A stretch of 59,740 nucleotides of DNA from Teratosphaeria epicoccoides (GCA_021401465.1 JADDMT010000153.1:1-59740); one strand, 5' to 3'; positions 31,916-42,935 are shown, counted from the first letter of the stretch. Notes: generated by a model not told the origin, from the sequence alone. Numbers and translations: made by a program.

Positions 31916-32604
31916 CAAAATTACTAACCAATATGGATTCTGTAATTTTTTTTCTGTGCGAATTGTAAAAGGACCCTTAACAAGGTTATTGCGCAAACAC
32001 TACTACTAAGTGAGCTGATTAATGTTATCTTTTCCATTTTAAATAGTACCTATTTATTTACAGTTCTATTACTTAAATTATTAACCTTGTGGAAAAGTGT
32101 ATATACTCTAAGATAACTGCTATTATCGTAAAGCCTTTGACAGTTATTTAATGTATAACTGTTGTATTTTTTTTTTATTTCTTTTATATTCTTGTTTGTA
32201 TAAATATTATTTGAAAATTTTAAGAAAAAAAGGCAAATAGAGATAATTTAACTTTGGCATATACAGAAATGGTATACCGTTATATAAGTTAGAAAAGCAA
32301 AACTACAAAGAGCTTTTTTTTTACACCGGATAAAATATGCGGTTTTTGAATCCGGCGTAGGTTCAAGTATAGTAGTTGCATCTTAATTGTAACTAAATAC
32401 ACTACTGTTATACGATGCGTCTGATACATGATCAGATATTAAACTAGTTGAACTACTCTAATGCCTAAGTGACGATTTGTTTAACACCTTAGAGTAATAA
32501 TTTTTTTTACATCTTACCTTTTATGTATTGAATAATATTAAGGTTAGTCTATTTACTCTATTAAATCATTATTCTGGCATAAAAAGAAACAGTGTTGATA
32601 AAAC
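31916..32604. other. Spacer upstream of cox3
   Basis: A+T-rich with no intact frame. A C+G-richer patch near 32330-32365 folds locally but does not form a tRNA. Confidence 0.4.
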
Positions 32605-32930
32605 AGCTCTACATAAAATGAATTAAAGGATATTCTCTAATACGAAATTCTTCACCTATTTTATTGCTTATAATTTTATCTAACAAACAATAAATCATAT
32701 GCATTAGAGTATTTATGGAAAAAGACTTTTTTTTTAATGTAATTATTATTCCGCTAATAATAAATGAAAGAAAAAAGTTAAATGTCTGAGTAAAGGAGGT
32801 TACATTAAACAACCTTCCCCATAAATAAAAATAATGAAAGAAAAAAGATATTTAGCGCTAAATAAATTGTTGAAACTAGTAAGAGTAGAAGTAAGAGCAT
32901 CCTAAAGTAATAATAATAAAGTTATAAAAA
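32605..32930 (-). pseudogene. nad2 5' fragment
   Basis: On the minus strand it reads LFNVTSFTQTFN and, later, KTISNK/GEEFRIREYPL-type sequence matching nad2 (LFNITSFTQTFN, GEQFRIIEYPL). Upstream, TGCTCTTACTTCTA and CAACAATTTATTTAGCGCT match nad2 DNA. Deletions and poly-T insertions break it. Confidence 0.85.
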
Positions 32931-32977
32931 AAGTAATTTTATTTTTTTTTTATTAATTACTTTTTATTAGTTGCATT

Positions 32978-33040
32978 TTATCAGTTATTTTTTATTAAGT
33001 GTAGTTTTACTAGACTATTAGAGAGTAAACTTATTAAAAA
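32978..33040 (-). pseudogene. Displaced native 3' end of cob
   Basis: Translation of the minus strand gives LLSNSLVKLHL and then five more codons and TAA. It matches the cob core end (LLENSLVELHL) at DNA level (AATAAGTTTA, AGTAAAACTACAC). The working cob runs instead into a long extension. Confidence 0.75.
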
Positions 33041-33205
33041 TTCCCCTACAGTAAACCTAAGTACAAGGACTGATGCAAAAAGTATAAATTAAGTTAAACA
33101 AAGAAATCCACCATAGAAAGTAACTAATCAATTTAATATATTGTGGAAACAGCTCTATTTAGAGTAACTGTTGTAGATATATTAAAAAGCTAATCTATAA
33201 AAAAA

Positions 33206-36200
33206 CTAAAACTCATCTCCATAGATGTCGTATGGTTGATCATCGCTTGTTATATTTGAGCTATCTTGGAAGGAAGTTTCAGACTGTGAATTATTTTCAG
33301 GTTGCTGGCCCTCAGCGTTCTCATTTTGAGTGTCCGAAGCAGGAGAGGCAGGAGCAGAAGATCCACCTATAGAAATATCAGTTAAGTCTTTTACGTCCTC
33401 TTCTTGTCCGTGGAGCTCGTCTAATAGTAAATCTTTCTCTTCTTGACTTAGATCGGAATTATCTATTGATTCCTGTTTTCTTGTAAAATAACCTTCTATC
33501 GCTTCTCTTGTAGTATATTTATTTGCTATAGCTTGAGTCCTGTCAAGTTTTTCACCTAAAGAACTGTCGGGACTGCCAGGAGCATCTGAAGAACTGTCGG
33601 GACTGCTAGGAGCATCTGAAGCACTAGACTCGTTATCCGATAGTAAAACAGGACAAGTGCTAAATTGTCTTACTGATAACAATCCTCTTTTTACCCATGT
33701 ACTAGTAGCAAGACCTATACTAGAAGTAGAAACAAAAGCCATACCAGGAGCAAAAATTAGATTAGCTCCATCCCCTAGATTAAATCTATTAAATAAGTAA
33801 CTTTTTTCAAATGAGTAACCATCACTGTTTAGGTGTAGTTCTACTAAACTATTTTCTAATAAACTTATTACAGGAACTATAACTAAGAAATGTGAAAAGT
33901 ATAATACAGTACTTATTTGACCTAATTCTATAAACGGAGATTCAACGTGTTTGGCTCCAAGTTGCATTAGTATTAAAAAAATAGTCAGAAATACAAAAAA
34001 GATTATTTTACTTAAAGGCCTAAATTGTGAACCCCTGCTTCTTCCTAAATCTGTAAACGGCATTATTAATAATATTAATATAGCACAAAACATAGCTATA
34101 ACACCTAACAATTTATTAGGTATTGATCTTAGTATAGCATAGAATGGTAATAAGTATCATTCAGGTACTATAGCAGGAGGTGTTTGCATTGGGTTAGCCA
34201 TAACGTAATTTTCACTGTCACCTAATACATTAGGCATGAAAAAAACAAACATTGATAATACTATTATAAATAAGAAAATTGTTATAAGATCTTTGAATAT
34301 GAAGTAAGGTGCAAAAGGTAATCTGTCGTAATTACCAGAGACACCTAATGGGTTTCCTGATCCAGCTCCATCATGTAATGCAATTAAGTGCATTAAAGCT
34401 AATGCAGCTAAAGCAAAAGGCAGAACAAAATGTAATGCAAAAAATCTGTTTAAAGTTGCATTGTTAACAGAAAAACCTCCCCATATGAACTCAACTATAT
34501 CTTGACCAACTCAAGGTATAGCACTCATTAAGTTAGTTATAACTGTGGCACCTCATAATGACATTTGACCATATGGTAAAACATACAAACTTACTTATAA
34601 ATATAATAAGCTAGAATAACTTTGAATTCGTCTCTTCTATTAATAATATTTAATCTATTATTAAAAGTTCCGACTGTGCATTAAGCATCATAGTTTTTTA
34701 TAAATATATAAAAAAAGCAGACACCCATTAGTGACCCAGCCTGTCGCGATTACATGGATAACCGACGATCTCTAACATTTAACCGTGTATATTTTTACTT
34801 ATAAACATTCTTTGATCGTTTTCACTAACATTGCCAAAGAAGGCTATCTCTCTTCTTCAATATCCCTGTCGGGCTATTCCACTTTAATTTTTATTTTTCT
34901 CCATGAATTGCATAAAAAATCTTTACTCGTGGGACTATAATTTAGAGTTAACATTAAACTTCAAACAACTTATACGCTAAATACATTTAACAATTCAACG
35001 TCTTTTCAATATTTGTTTGGGGCTTTGTAAAGCTCGATAAAAGGTTTTCTGATCACAACCTAAAGATTTAGCCGCTTCAATTAGACTAGGGTATTCCCCA
35101 TATACTGTATAATCAAAATTATATACTAGTATCGCTTTAGATTTTTTTTTCATATTTTGAATAGATTCTGCAGAATAGGTAGGTTTTATTCGGTTTAAAG
35201 CCGCTTTTCTTATAGCTTCTATTGTACTAGGAGATAATTTTTTTCCTCTATTCAAATTACCAATAACCATTCTACGCTCTTCACTGTAATTAGCTTTCAT
35301 TTTAATTCTAGTTATCTCACTGTGTTTATAACCGAAACTTGAACCAGCCTCGGTTAATATGTTATAGTTAGGCAGTAAAGTCTTTAAGTAAAAGTCTTCC
35401 AAGTCCAATAATTTCTTATTGTTTTCTTTGTTTACTTTTTCAGGAAACAATTCTAGTACTATAAATGCAAACGCTGAGATTCCGTATTTTTTCACTGCAT
35501 TTTTAACCACTTTACTACCATGAAAATTAAATAAGTGATTACTTAATCTAGTATGTAATTTACCTGTAGCCGCTGATCCTATGTAATAATCCATAGTCTC
35601 TTTATTTAAAATTAAATAAATACCACTTAGATAACGAGTTTCATTCAATACTCTGCTTTTAACAGTATTATCTGACAAGTTTTCATAGATAAAAACAGGG
35701 GTTAGATTTTTTTCTCTTATAAAATTTTCCAACTCTACACTCTTCTGCTTAACTGGCAAACATGGTTGAAAACTTTTTTTTGAAAACCGTCTTTTATTAA
35801 CTGTTTTTGATAAATTTATATACCCGAAGTTATGAGGTTCAATATAATCACTCTTCCTTTTATTATAAATATCTTTGTTGTTATTGTTAACTCTAAACCA
35901 TTTTGGGCTCTGTAACAAACCCAGAAAAGCAGTGGCCATCATTAATATCAATATTACTGTACCAATTGTTCAGACTAATGTTCTTGGTGCTTTGTATGAT
36001 CCGTAGTATAATCCTCTACCTATGTGTAGGTATACTAAGAAGAAGAATGCAGAAGCTGTATTTGAGTGTAAGTAACGTATTAATCATCCGTTATTAACAT
36101 CTCTCATAATGTGTTCAACAGAATTAAACGCCTCTAGTACATTAGGGTTATAGTGCATTGCTAAGGTTACACCTGTTATGATTTGTATAACTAAACAAAA

Positions 36201-36311
36201 TCCTAACAATGACCCAAAGTTTCATAAGTAACTTAAGTTACTAGGTTGAGGTGAATCTACTAAATATACATTTACTAGACTAATTATAGGATGACTTTTA
36301 AAAATTCTCAT
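33206..36311 (-). CDS. cob: Cytochrome b with a ~207-residue C-terminal extension, two exons
   Basis: Exons are 36311-35919 and 34585-33206, joined at ATAFLG/YVLPYGQMS. All four heme histidines are present (RYLHSNTASAFFFLVYLHIG and RFFALHFVLPFALAALALMH). The normal protein would end near residue 383 (NSLVELHL, 33830). The frame continues without a stop through AGMAF/STSSIG-like hydrophobic sequence, then WVKRGLLSVRQFSTCPVLLS, Ser/Asp/Pro repeats (30-bp duplication 33561-33620), KYTTREAIEGYF, EEDVKDLTDISIG and an acidic end PYDIYGDEF. A stand-alone paralogue of the extension lies at 52257-52814. The extension is probably an inserted gene. Confidence 0.93.
34586..35918 (-). other. Group I intron in cob
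   Basis: It splits FLG/YVLP. The shared core block is at 34667-34772. Most of the 5' two thirds is a GIY-YIG gene. Confidence 0.88.
34977..35918 (-). CDS. GIY-YIG homing endonuclease in cob intron
   Basis: The frame continues from cob exon 1 to TAG 34977. The core is SGIYLILNKETMDYYIGSAA, followed by TRLSNHLFNFHGSKVVKNAV and NILTEAGSSFGYKHSEIT. The C-terminal part has modular DNA-binding repeats (MKANYSEERRMVIG, GKKLSPSTIEAIRKA; NUMOD3-like) and a final NUMOD1-like segment (YPSLIEAAKSLGCDQKTFYR). Intact, with TGA-Trp near the end. It cuts DNA at an intronless cob site by analogy with the family. Confidence 0.92.
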
Positions 36312-36355
36312 TTTTTTTCTTTTTTTTTTTGAGTATTTTACAAATTTTAATTTTG

Positions 36356-36426
36356 TGCGGACAAAGAATTCGCGTCTTTATTTATAAATCATGAGCCCAT
36401 TAGGTTACTGTTACATTAATCCGCAT
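36356..36426 (-). repeat. Dispersed stem-loop element, copy 2
   Basis: TGCGGACAAAG at one end pairs with the AATCCGCA end. It lies in the cob leader; the interior (TCATGAGCCCATTAGGTTAC) matches the 58407 copy in reverse. Confidence 0.75.
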
Positions 36427-36492
36427 TTTTTTTTTATTACATGCTAATGAGTGTAAAATATATGTACTAATGATTGTAAAATATATGTAATT

Positions 36493-37185
36493 TTATTCTT
36501 CTTTTTCAAAAAGCTCTTTATATTTTTTTTGTAATTTATCTTTATCGGATATTAAACCATCGTTTCATAAATCACTATTGTGTTTACGATCCTGTTCTTC
36601 TAAACTTTTATATTCGGAAAATTTTGTATTTAAGATCCTGTCTATAATACCTACTTGTTTAGAAATATTAATTAATTCTTTGTCCTTCATTTTCGATGGG
36701 GCCTCTAAATCTAAATTTCCTTTTTTATCTATAAAAAGTTTTACTTTATTTTCAGATTTAATTTTTTCTATTTTTTCTATCATTTCTTTTTGCCTATCCA
36801 AATTTTCTTCAAGTTTATTTCTTAATTCAAAACTTTTATCTAGATCTAGATATTCATGATGTTTACTTGTAGAGCATGAGTTAGAACCAGTGGCGCTTTT
36901 AGATGGAGAATTGTTGTCTTCCATCATTAGAACAGTGCTAATGAAAGGTTTAGCATATATAGGACCTAATAAAGACTCTAATAAAGCACTAAATATAAGC
37001 CTTAATATAACTATTAACCCGAAAAACGAAAGGTCAAGGTTTGATAACCCACCCCTGACAGGGATAATCTCATAAATATATTCGAAAGATCCCCTTAATA
37101 AAACTGCAAGTAAAAAAGAAGTTAATGTACTTATTACAAAACCTCAGGTTATTTTTCTATTAACTAGGTTTAAAATTTTTTGCAT
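36493..37185 (-). CDS. Hypothetical membrane and coiled-coil protein
   Basis: 230 codons from ATG 37185 (MQKILNLVNRKITWGFV). Two hydrophobic helices (FVISTLTSFLLAVLL and LSFFGLIVILRLIFSALL) are followed by a Ser-rich linker and a charged, helical C-terminal half (LRNKLEENLDRQKEMIEKI) likely to form a coiled coil. It is open throughout with TGA-Trp. No known family is recognised. It lies upstream of cob on the same strand and may be co-transcribed. Confidence 0.65.
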
Positions 37186-37857
37186 GTTGTTTTTTTTTTA
37201 TTGCTCTTTAGATTACTGAAAATAGGAAACACCAATTTAAATACATACCTAGTGGATCGATTATAGTCTGTACGCCGCATACGTAATAGTACGACTTGTT
37301 ATTTAGCTAATAAGGTCACCAACCTCTAGACCTCCGGGTAGCGTGAGTTATTAGATTGTATAATTATTAAAATTACTCCTCTTTTCTTTTTTTACTCATC
37401 TTTTTACAGTTTAACCATTATTTTAAATATTAAAGGTAAAACACTAAAAAGAATATGGTTAAAAGAAAACTCTCCACAACTAAAAGTCTTTAGATTAGTC
37501 TATTGCTAACGCCACCTAAAGATTATATACATCAAAGTAATCTTTTATTTATGTATTATTTATTCCAATTACGTGTAATATAGAGAATGCACAAATTCTA
37601 GTCAGTTTTGTATAGCGCACAGAGTTATTTGACTTTAATTTGGTTTCATTACAAAACTAGTTTTGTAAAAATATGACCACTTACCTATTATTAGGTACAT
37701 AACACCCTACTCCCACGAACGCCTATTATAACTACTCAATTTTCATTGACATCACAGCCTTGTTTTTTTGCTTGTGACATTTTTAATCGAGCTATTAGAA
37801 ATCGAACTTAAGATAACGATATGAAAAATCGCATAGGGGGGCAAAAGCCCACCTTAA
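37186..37857. other. Spacer between hypothetical ORF and trnE
   Basis: A+T-rich, with poly-T runs and no convincing frame or RNA gene. Confidence 0.5.
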
Positions 37858-37924
37858 CCCGACTGGGGATTGAACCCAGGATGTAGCAGTGAAAATGCCA
37901 TGTCTTAACCACTTGACAATCGGG
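37858..37924 (-). tRNA. trnE: tRNA-Glu (TTC)
   Basis: On the minus strand the acceptor CCCGATT pairs with AGTCGGG. The anticodon stem TGGCA/TGCTA encloses TTTTCAC, anticodon TTC. T arm CTGGGTTCAATCCCCAG. Confidence 0.9.
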
Positions 37925-38711
37925 TCTTAATAAAAACTATGCGTATATTTATCATTACACTATTAATCTAATCTAAACATATTATCAAAAAAATGACTTT
38001 AACGCTTACGATAAGTTATTAGCGAATATTGACTTTCCCCTGTATACCTATTCCATCTATTGGATGATTTTCTTTTGTTTTTTTTTATAGCCCTTTTATT
38101 TGTAATAGTTACTTTATATACTTTACATCATAAATATGGTGAAATGTAATGTTATTTATCATTAATTTCACCATACTGATACAAAAACCTATTATATAAT
38201 ACTAACACCAAAGACCTATTACATAGTAATAATAATACCATAAATGTAAGGGCTGTCGTGTTAGTGTGTTGTCGTTCATCATGAAATACTCTTACGCAGA
38301 GTAAATACCAAAACTACATCGTGCACCACGCACTAGTACGGTTCACTCTCTATATTATTAAGTTTTTACAAAGTCTTATTAGAGTTTTTTCTTTCATTGA
38401 TTGCATGTTTTTTTTCATCTCTAAAAACCACAATAAATCTAATATGTTTATGCGGACAATCCTTTATTTACTTTTATCTTACTGTTACATCAATCCGCAC
38501 TTTTTTTTTATGTATTTAGATTTGCGTATTTATTCTTTTTATCTTACTAAAAGTTTTCCAGCAAAACATATTTTATAACTACAGTGATTTAAAGCTAATA
38601 GTCTATTTATAAAACATAATTTCTTATAATAGAAATTTATATTAAAGCTTTTCTAAGTGGAATTATAATTAAACAAACTCCGACATTATTCTGCAACAGA
38701 TTAGTTAAACT
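37925..38711. other. Spacer downstream of cox2
   Basis: Contains the stem-loop copy at 38451-38499. A plus-strand open stretch here is rich in Phe and Tyr codons from poly-T and is not credible as a gene. Confidence 0.5.
38451..38499 (-). repeat. Dispersed stem-loop element, copy 3
   Basis: TGCGGACAATC at one end and ACATCAATCCGCA at the other, shorter in the middle than the 36356 and 58407 copies. Confidence 0.7.
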
Positions 38712-39461
38712 CTATTGCTCTCTCAATCATTCCAAAAACTTTTCTAGCGAAACAGATTCTATAACAATAGGCATAGAGCTATGTAGTATTCCACAGATTT
38801 CAGAACATTGACCAAAAAATGATCCCTCTCTATTAACTAATACTGACATTTGGTTAAGTCTTCCAGGATATGCATCACATTTAATACCTAATGAAGGGCA
38901 AGCATAAGAATGTATAACATCACCTGATGATATAATGAATCTAACATGAGTTAATTCTGGTAAAATAACTCTGTTATCTACTTCCAACATTCTTAATGCA
39001 CCATCTTCCAGATCTGACTCGGGTATAAGGTAAGAATCAAACTCTAATTCTTCGTCATCATCACCAAGAAAATCAGGGTATTGGTAACTTCAATATCACT
39101 GATGTCCTTCAACAAACACTGTTAAACAAGGGTCTGTTACTTCGTCCATTAAGTATAACAGTTTAAATGAAGGAAATGCAATTAAGATTAAAATTAAAGC
39201 TGGAGTAATAGTTCAGATTAATTCTATAAGTGTTCCGTGATTAAGATATTTATTACTTATAGGAGATTTATCACTAACATAATTTCTTATAATAGAAACC
39301 AATATTCAGGCTACTCCAAATAAAATTATAACTAAATAAAACATGATATTATCATGTAATTCTACTAGTGCCTCCATTTGAGGGCTAGCACTGTCTTGAA
39401 AATAAACTCCTCAAGGTCTGGGGGCATCACAATTTACAAAAAAATTAAAAAAGTTAGTCAT
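38712..39461 (-). CDS. cox2: Cytochrome c oxidase subunit 2
   Basis: 249 residues from MTNFFNFFVNCDAPRPW. The two N-terminal helices and the aromatic patch EGHQWYWSYQYPDF are present, and the binuclear copper site reads GQCSEICGILHSSMPI. TGA-Trp codons occur several times. The last residues are EWLREQ before TAG 38712. A short decayed copy of an internal part lies upstream at 39697-39770. Confidence 0.96.
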
Positions 39462-39564
39462 ATAACAAAATAAATAAAAAGAATATTTACGGCCAATAAG
39501 AGCAAAAATGAAAAAGGCAACTGCCTTTAGGACCATTAGTAAATATGTACTATTATGTCATTGT

Positions 39565-39634
39565 TTTTCACCTAAGAATCGAACTTAGACTTAGATATTA
39601 GGAATATCTTGCTCTACCATTAAGCAAGTGAAAA
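39565..39634 (-). tRNA. trnR: tRNA-Arg (CCT)
   Basis: On the minus strand the acceptor TTTTCAC/GTGAAAA and D arm GCTTAATGGTAGAGC are intact. The anticodon stem AGATA/TATCT encloses TTCCTAA, anticodon CCT for AGG. It closely resembles trnR(TCT) at 58215 and is probably a copy with a changed wobble base. Confidence 0.82.
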
Positions 39635-39696
39635 TAAAAAAAAAACTCTTATATTTAAACCTAAATTAGAAAAATTAAAAATTAAACGTAATATAT

Positions 39697-39770
39697 AACA
39701 TCACCTCATGATAAAATTAATTTAGTTTTACTTAATTTGGGTAAGATTACTCTATTGTCCACTTCTAACA
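39697..39770 (-). pseudogene. cox2 fragment
   Basis: ACATCACCTCATGATA, then TAATTTGGGTAAGATTACTC and CTACTTC/CACTTCTAACATT-like sequence match cox2 at about 38918-38990 with many changes. Confidence 0.75.
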
Positions 39771-40023
39771 TTTTGTACATAGTTTTTTATAACCTTTTCT
39801 ACATAGTTTTTTATAGTTTATGGTAAATAAAATACTTATACGTTATTAAGCACTAATAAAATTATTATTTTGGTTATATATATATATTAATTATACCTTT
39901 ATTCGTAGTGCTTGGTTTGATAGTTTTATTTGCATGAAAAATAGATTTCATACAAGTTCAAGCCAAAAAAATATTAAACCCTACTAGTTGTATTAGTAAT
40001 GTTATGTTAGAAAGATAAAACGA

Positions 40024-40093
40024 ACGGCTATAGGTTAATGGTAGACCGGTCGCCTTCCAAGCGATGTGTATCGATTCAATTTCGATTGGCCGT
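40024..40093 (+). tRNA. trnG: tRNA-Gly (TCC)
   Basis: Acceptor ACGGCTA/TGGCCGT; anticodon stem GTCGC/GCGAT with loop CTTCCAA, anticodon TCC. A broken inverted copy is at 51866-51933. Confidence 0.92.
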
Positions 40094-40143
40094 ATACTTT
40101 ACTAAGGTTTAGTTTTACTGATGTTTAGTTTTACTGATGTTTA

Positions 40144-40215
40144 GAGTTAATAACTTAATTGGTAAAGGACTTTCTTGTCGAGAAAGTAGATGTCGGATCG
40201 TGGCCGACTTAACTC
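40144..40215 (+). tRNA. trnD: tRNA-Asp (GTC)
   Basis: Acceptor GAGTTAA/TTAACTC; anticodon stem CTTTC/GAAAG with loop TTGTCGA, anticodon GTC. A broken inverted copy is at 51719-51786. Confidence 0.92.
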
Positions 40216-40288
40216 GATGTAAATTATATGTCATATAAGAAAAAACTAATTCATAATTAGTTTATATATATCTTGCGGTTTTGGCATG

Positions 40289-40368
40289 GGAAAAGTTGCT
40301 ATAGGTAGGGCGAGATATTTGCTAAATATTGTGCATTAGCACTTGATGGTTCAAATCCATTCTTTTCC
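40289..40368 (+). tRNA. trnS: tRNA-Ser (GCT)
   Basis: Acceptor GGAAAAG/CTTTTCC, anticodon loop TTGCTAA (GCT) and a class II variable arm GTGCATTAGCAC. Confidence 0.92.
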
Positions 40369-40424
40369 GTTTAGTGTTACTGTTATTTTATTTACTCTAA
40401 GAAAAAATAAATATGAGCAACGAT

Positions 40425-40495
40425 AAGAGTATAGTTTAATAGGTAAAACAGGAAGCTTCAAACTTCAAATTATCAGTTCAAGTCTGAGTGCTCTT
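40425..40495 (+). tRNA. trnW: tRNA-Trp (TCA)
   Basis: Acceptor AAGAGTA/TGCTCTT; anticodon loop CTTCAAA with anticodon TCA, which reads UGA and UGG. This supports the TGA-Trp code used in the proteins. Confidence 0.92.
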
Positions 40496-40567
40496 GATAT
40501 TTTTTCAGAAAAAAAACCGCACGAAAAGAAAATAAAAAAGACGAGAAAAAAGACGGAGGAAAAATGA

Positions 40568-40638
40568 GGTTTCTTAACTTAATAGGTAAAGTGTATTTTT
40601 GATAAGAATATGTTCGACGTTCAAGTCGTCGAGAAATC
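40568..40638 (+). tRNA. trnI: tRNA-Ile (GAT)
   Basis: Acceptor GGTTTCT/AGAAATC; anticodon stem TATTT/GAATA with loop TTGATAA, anticodon GAT. Confidence 0.9.
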
Positions 40639-40669
40639 AATGTAAATTACATGTAAAGCAAGTAATTAA

Positions 40670-40754
40670 AGAGAATTGGCTGAGTGGTTTAAGGCGGTGA
40701 GCTTGAAACTCATTTGATTAGTCTAATCACATCCGTTCGAATCGGATATTCTCT
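40670..40754 (+). tRNA. trnS: tRNA-Ser (TGA)
   Basis: Acceptor AGAGAAT/ATTCTCT; anticodon stem GTGAG/CTCAT with loop CTTGAAA (TGA) and a long variable arm. Confidence 0.92.
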
Positions 40755-41028
40755 GTACAGGATATGTACTCTATCTAGTTTCTGTAAAATAACACAATTT
40801 CCCAAAGATGAATTAGCTTAGAAATTGTGTAACTCTTACCCTTAAATGTGGAAGCTTTGTTGAAATAGGCTAGGGGTTGAAGTGTGCTAGCTTTTCGCGG
40901 AGACTAAAAATACACATGATAAGTGAAAATAAAGTGGTTATTTTCGTTTTGGTAAAAAAATTTTTTTTTATCTAAGCAGCTACAATAACATTATTCTAAA
41001 CATAAAAAAAACAAACGTTTTTGTACCA

Positions 41029-41537
41029 ATGGTTTTCTTTTTACCGTCTTTATTAATTAATCGTGCAAAGTTTTCTACAACAAGTATTAAGTCTGTAGAC
41101 ATGTGAAATGAGGAAAGTGAAATACCTGACGTAAAACAAGGTTCCATTCCTTCCTCGGTATCTAATCCGGAAGAAAAGTTGAAAAAAGTTAACTCGGATC
41201 TTGATAAATTTAACAATATGTCAAAATAAACCAGAAGTAATCTAAAGACCACCGTTGAGGATCTAAAGAAAATTACTAGAGGTACATTGCCTGATGGGGT
41301 TGAAAAAAACTTATTAACGCAAGAAATATGAAATGCAAAAAAATAATTAGTAAGGATAGAAAAGAAAATACAAATAAACGTTTAAATAGTGTTTAGCATA
41401 GAAAATTTAAATCTAATGAGAAACAGAACGAAATTGCAATAAAAGATGCAAGTTTAGCTGTATTAAAATTTGAGTCTACAAAGGAGGAAAACCTAAAATC
41501 AAAACCTAATATTAAATTGGATCCGGAAGAGCTTTAA
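41029..41537 (+). pseudogene. Broken charged ORF with a presequence-like head
   Basis: ATG 41029 opens MVFFLPSLLINRAKFSTTSI, then acidic and Lys-rich sequence (EEKLKKVNSDLDKFNNMSK) to TAA 41227. Reading continues in frame past the stop (LKTTVEDLKKITRGTLPDG) to TAA 41344, and a further stretch (EIAIKDASLAVLKFESTKEE) ends at 41537. Two or more stops make it a probable pseudogene. The head looks like a mitochondrial targeting sequence with an R-x-(x)-F/S cleavage-type motif, odd for a mitochondrion-encoded product. I recognise no family. Confidence 0.5.
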
Positions 41538-42113
41538 ACGATTAGGGCAACAAAAGTACTCACTTTGGATTTATATAAAATAAGAAAAAGCATTAGGAAA
41601 CTATGAAGGAGAAAAAACAAGCTTACATATATCATATCAAAAAAAGAACAAGAGAGTAAATGTATTTAGGCAGGATTAAAGTGTAATCGAGCAGACAGAT
41701 TTTAACTCGTTTGAATCCTTTGATCACCCTTAAATTATTACTTGTTGTATTTTTAACGTTAGCTATTGTTATTTTTCCTAATAGTATTTTTTTAGTAGTC
41801 TTTCTTTATTTTTCTTTTTCTAATCATGGTATTTTATGTTATTTGTCTTATTATTTCATGATTTTTTTTTGGTTAGACTGTTTGTCTTCGTTTTTTTGTA
41901 ATATTTGTCTTTTGTATAATTCGATTTATATGTTATCGTTTCACTTTTGTTTTTTTTTTAACTCAAATTTTTTGCGTAACGATTATCTTGTTTAATCTAG
42001 TTATTTTTATCATAGTTTATTTTCGTTTTTTTTTTGTGTTAAGTTTTCTGAGTTTAATAATTTCAATTTTCTGATTGGATATTTTTTTTTTAGTTTTCTA
42101 ATTGCAAAATAAA
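41538..42113. other. T-rich spacer before trnP
   Basis: The second half (41700-42090) is dominated by T-runs on the plus strand; its open stretch reads as Phe/Leu-rich low-complexity and is not a credible gene. Confidence 0.45.
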
Positions 42114-42185
42114 CGGGTTAGAGCCGGGTTGGTTAGGCGCCTCATTTGGGTTGAGGATAAGTTATGTTCGAATCATAATAACCCG
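42114..42185 (+). tRNA. trnP: tRNA-Pro (TGG)
   Basis: Acceptor CGGGTTA/TAACCCG; anticodon stem CCTCA/TGAGG with loop TTTGGGT, anticodon TGG. Directly upstream of rnl. Confidence 0.93.
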
Positions 42186-42935
42186 AAAAGCTTTTTGGTA
42201 TTAGTATTACAGAATACATGATAAGTAACATTACATTTGATCATATTTATGATCTAAAGTATATAAAGAAACTATTACGGATGTGAGGGCTATATATCAT
42301 AGGAAAAAAATTAAGGACTTCCTTATAAATCCTTGGTAAAATCCAGTATCAAACGAAGTAAATTGAAATATCTTACTAGCTTCAGGAATAAAAATCAAAT
42401 GAGATTTTGTTTTAATTAAATATTGAAACAAAAGAGCCTTTAAAGTAAAATGGAAACATAATTCTATTTGAATACAGGGAAACCTTTCTCTAAGGCTAAA
42501 TATGATATATAAGCGACAGCGAAAAAGTAGCGTGAGGGAAACATTTGAAATAGTAGTTTTATAAGCAGCTCAAGCAAAGAATAAATAAATAGTGAGAGCG
42601 TACCTTTTGCATAATGGGTCAGCAAGTTAATGTTAGATGCGAGAGATAGGGAGGGTATGAAAGAAGTCTAAAGTAAAAGTAAAACTCTGGCTGTTTTTTT
42701 TTGTGCTAGCAAGAAAAAATGGCACGAGAATGAAATGAAATAGAAACGAGTAAGAGAGTTAACTACTCCCAGATAAACCAATTGTTAAATAACGAATGAG
42801 TATCTAATGTTAGACCCGAAGCCTAGTGATCTTACCATGATCAGGATTATAAAAGTCCGAATGGGTTATCGTTGTAAAGATATCCAAAGAATTGTGGTAA
42901 GTTAGTGAAAGACAAAACTGACTAGGATAGCTGGT

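Noticed and set aside
38321..38578. Plus-strand open frame of 85 codons behind cox2
   Set aside because: Phe/Tyr-rich because of T-runs, contains a dispersed stem-loop repeat, no motif, no relative.
39905..39970. Nine-base stem TTGGTTTGA/TCAAGCCAA that looked like a tRNA acceptor
   Set aside because: There is no D arm, T arm or proper anticodon arm between the strands.
40850..40920. Candidate mitochondrial RNase P RNA
   Set aside because: The patch is G+C-richer, but neither conserved RNase P RNA region could be recognised.
41711..41995. Plus-strand open frame of 94 codons before trnP
   Set aside because: Low-complexity T-rich sequence; composition alone explains the open frame and its hydrophobicity.
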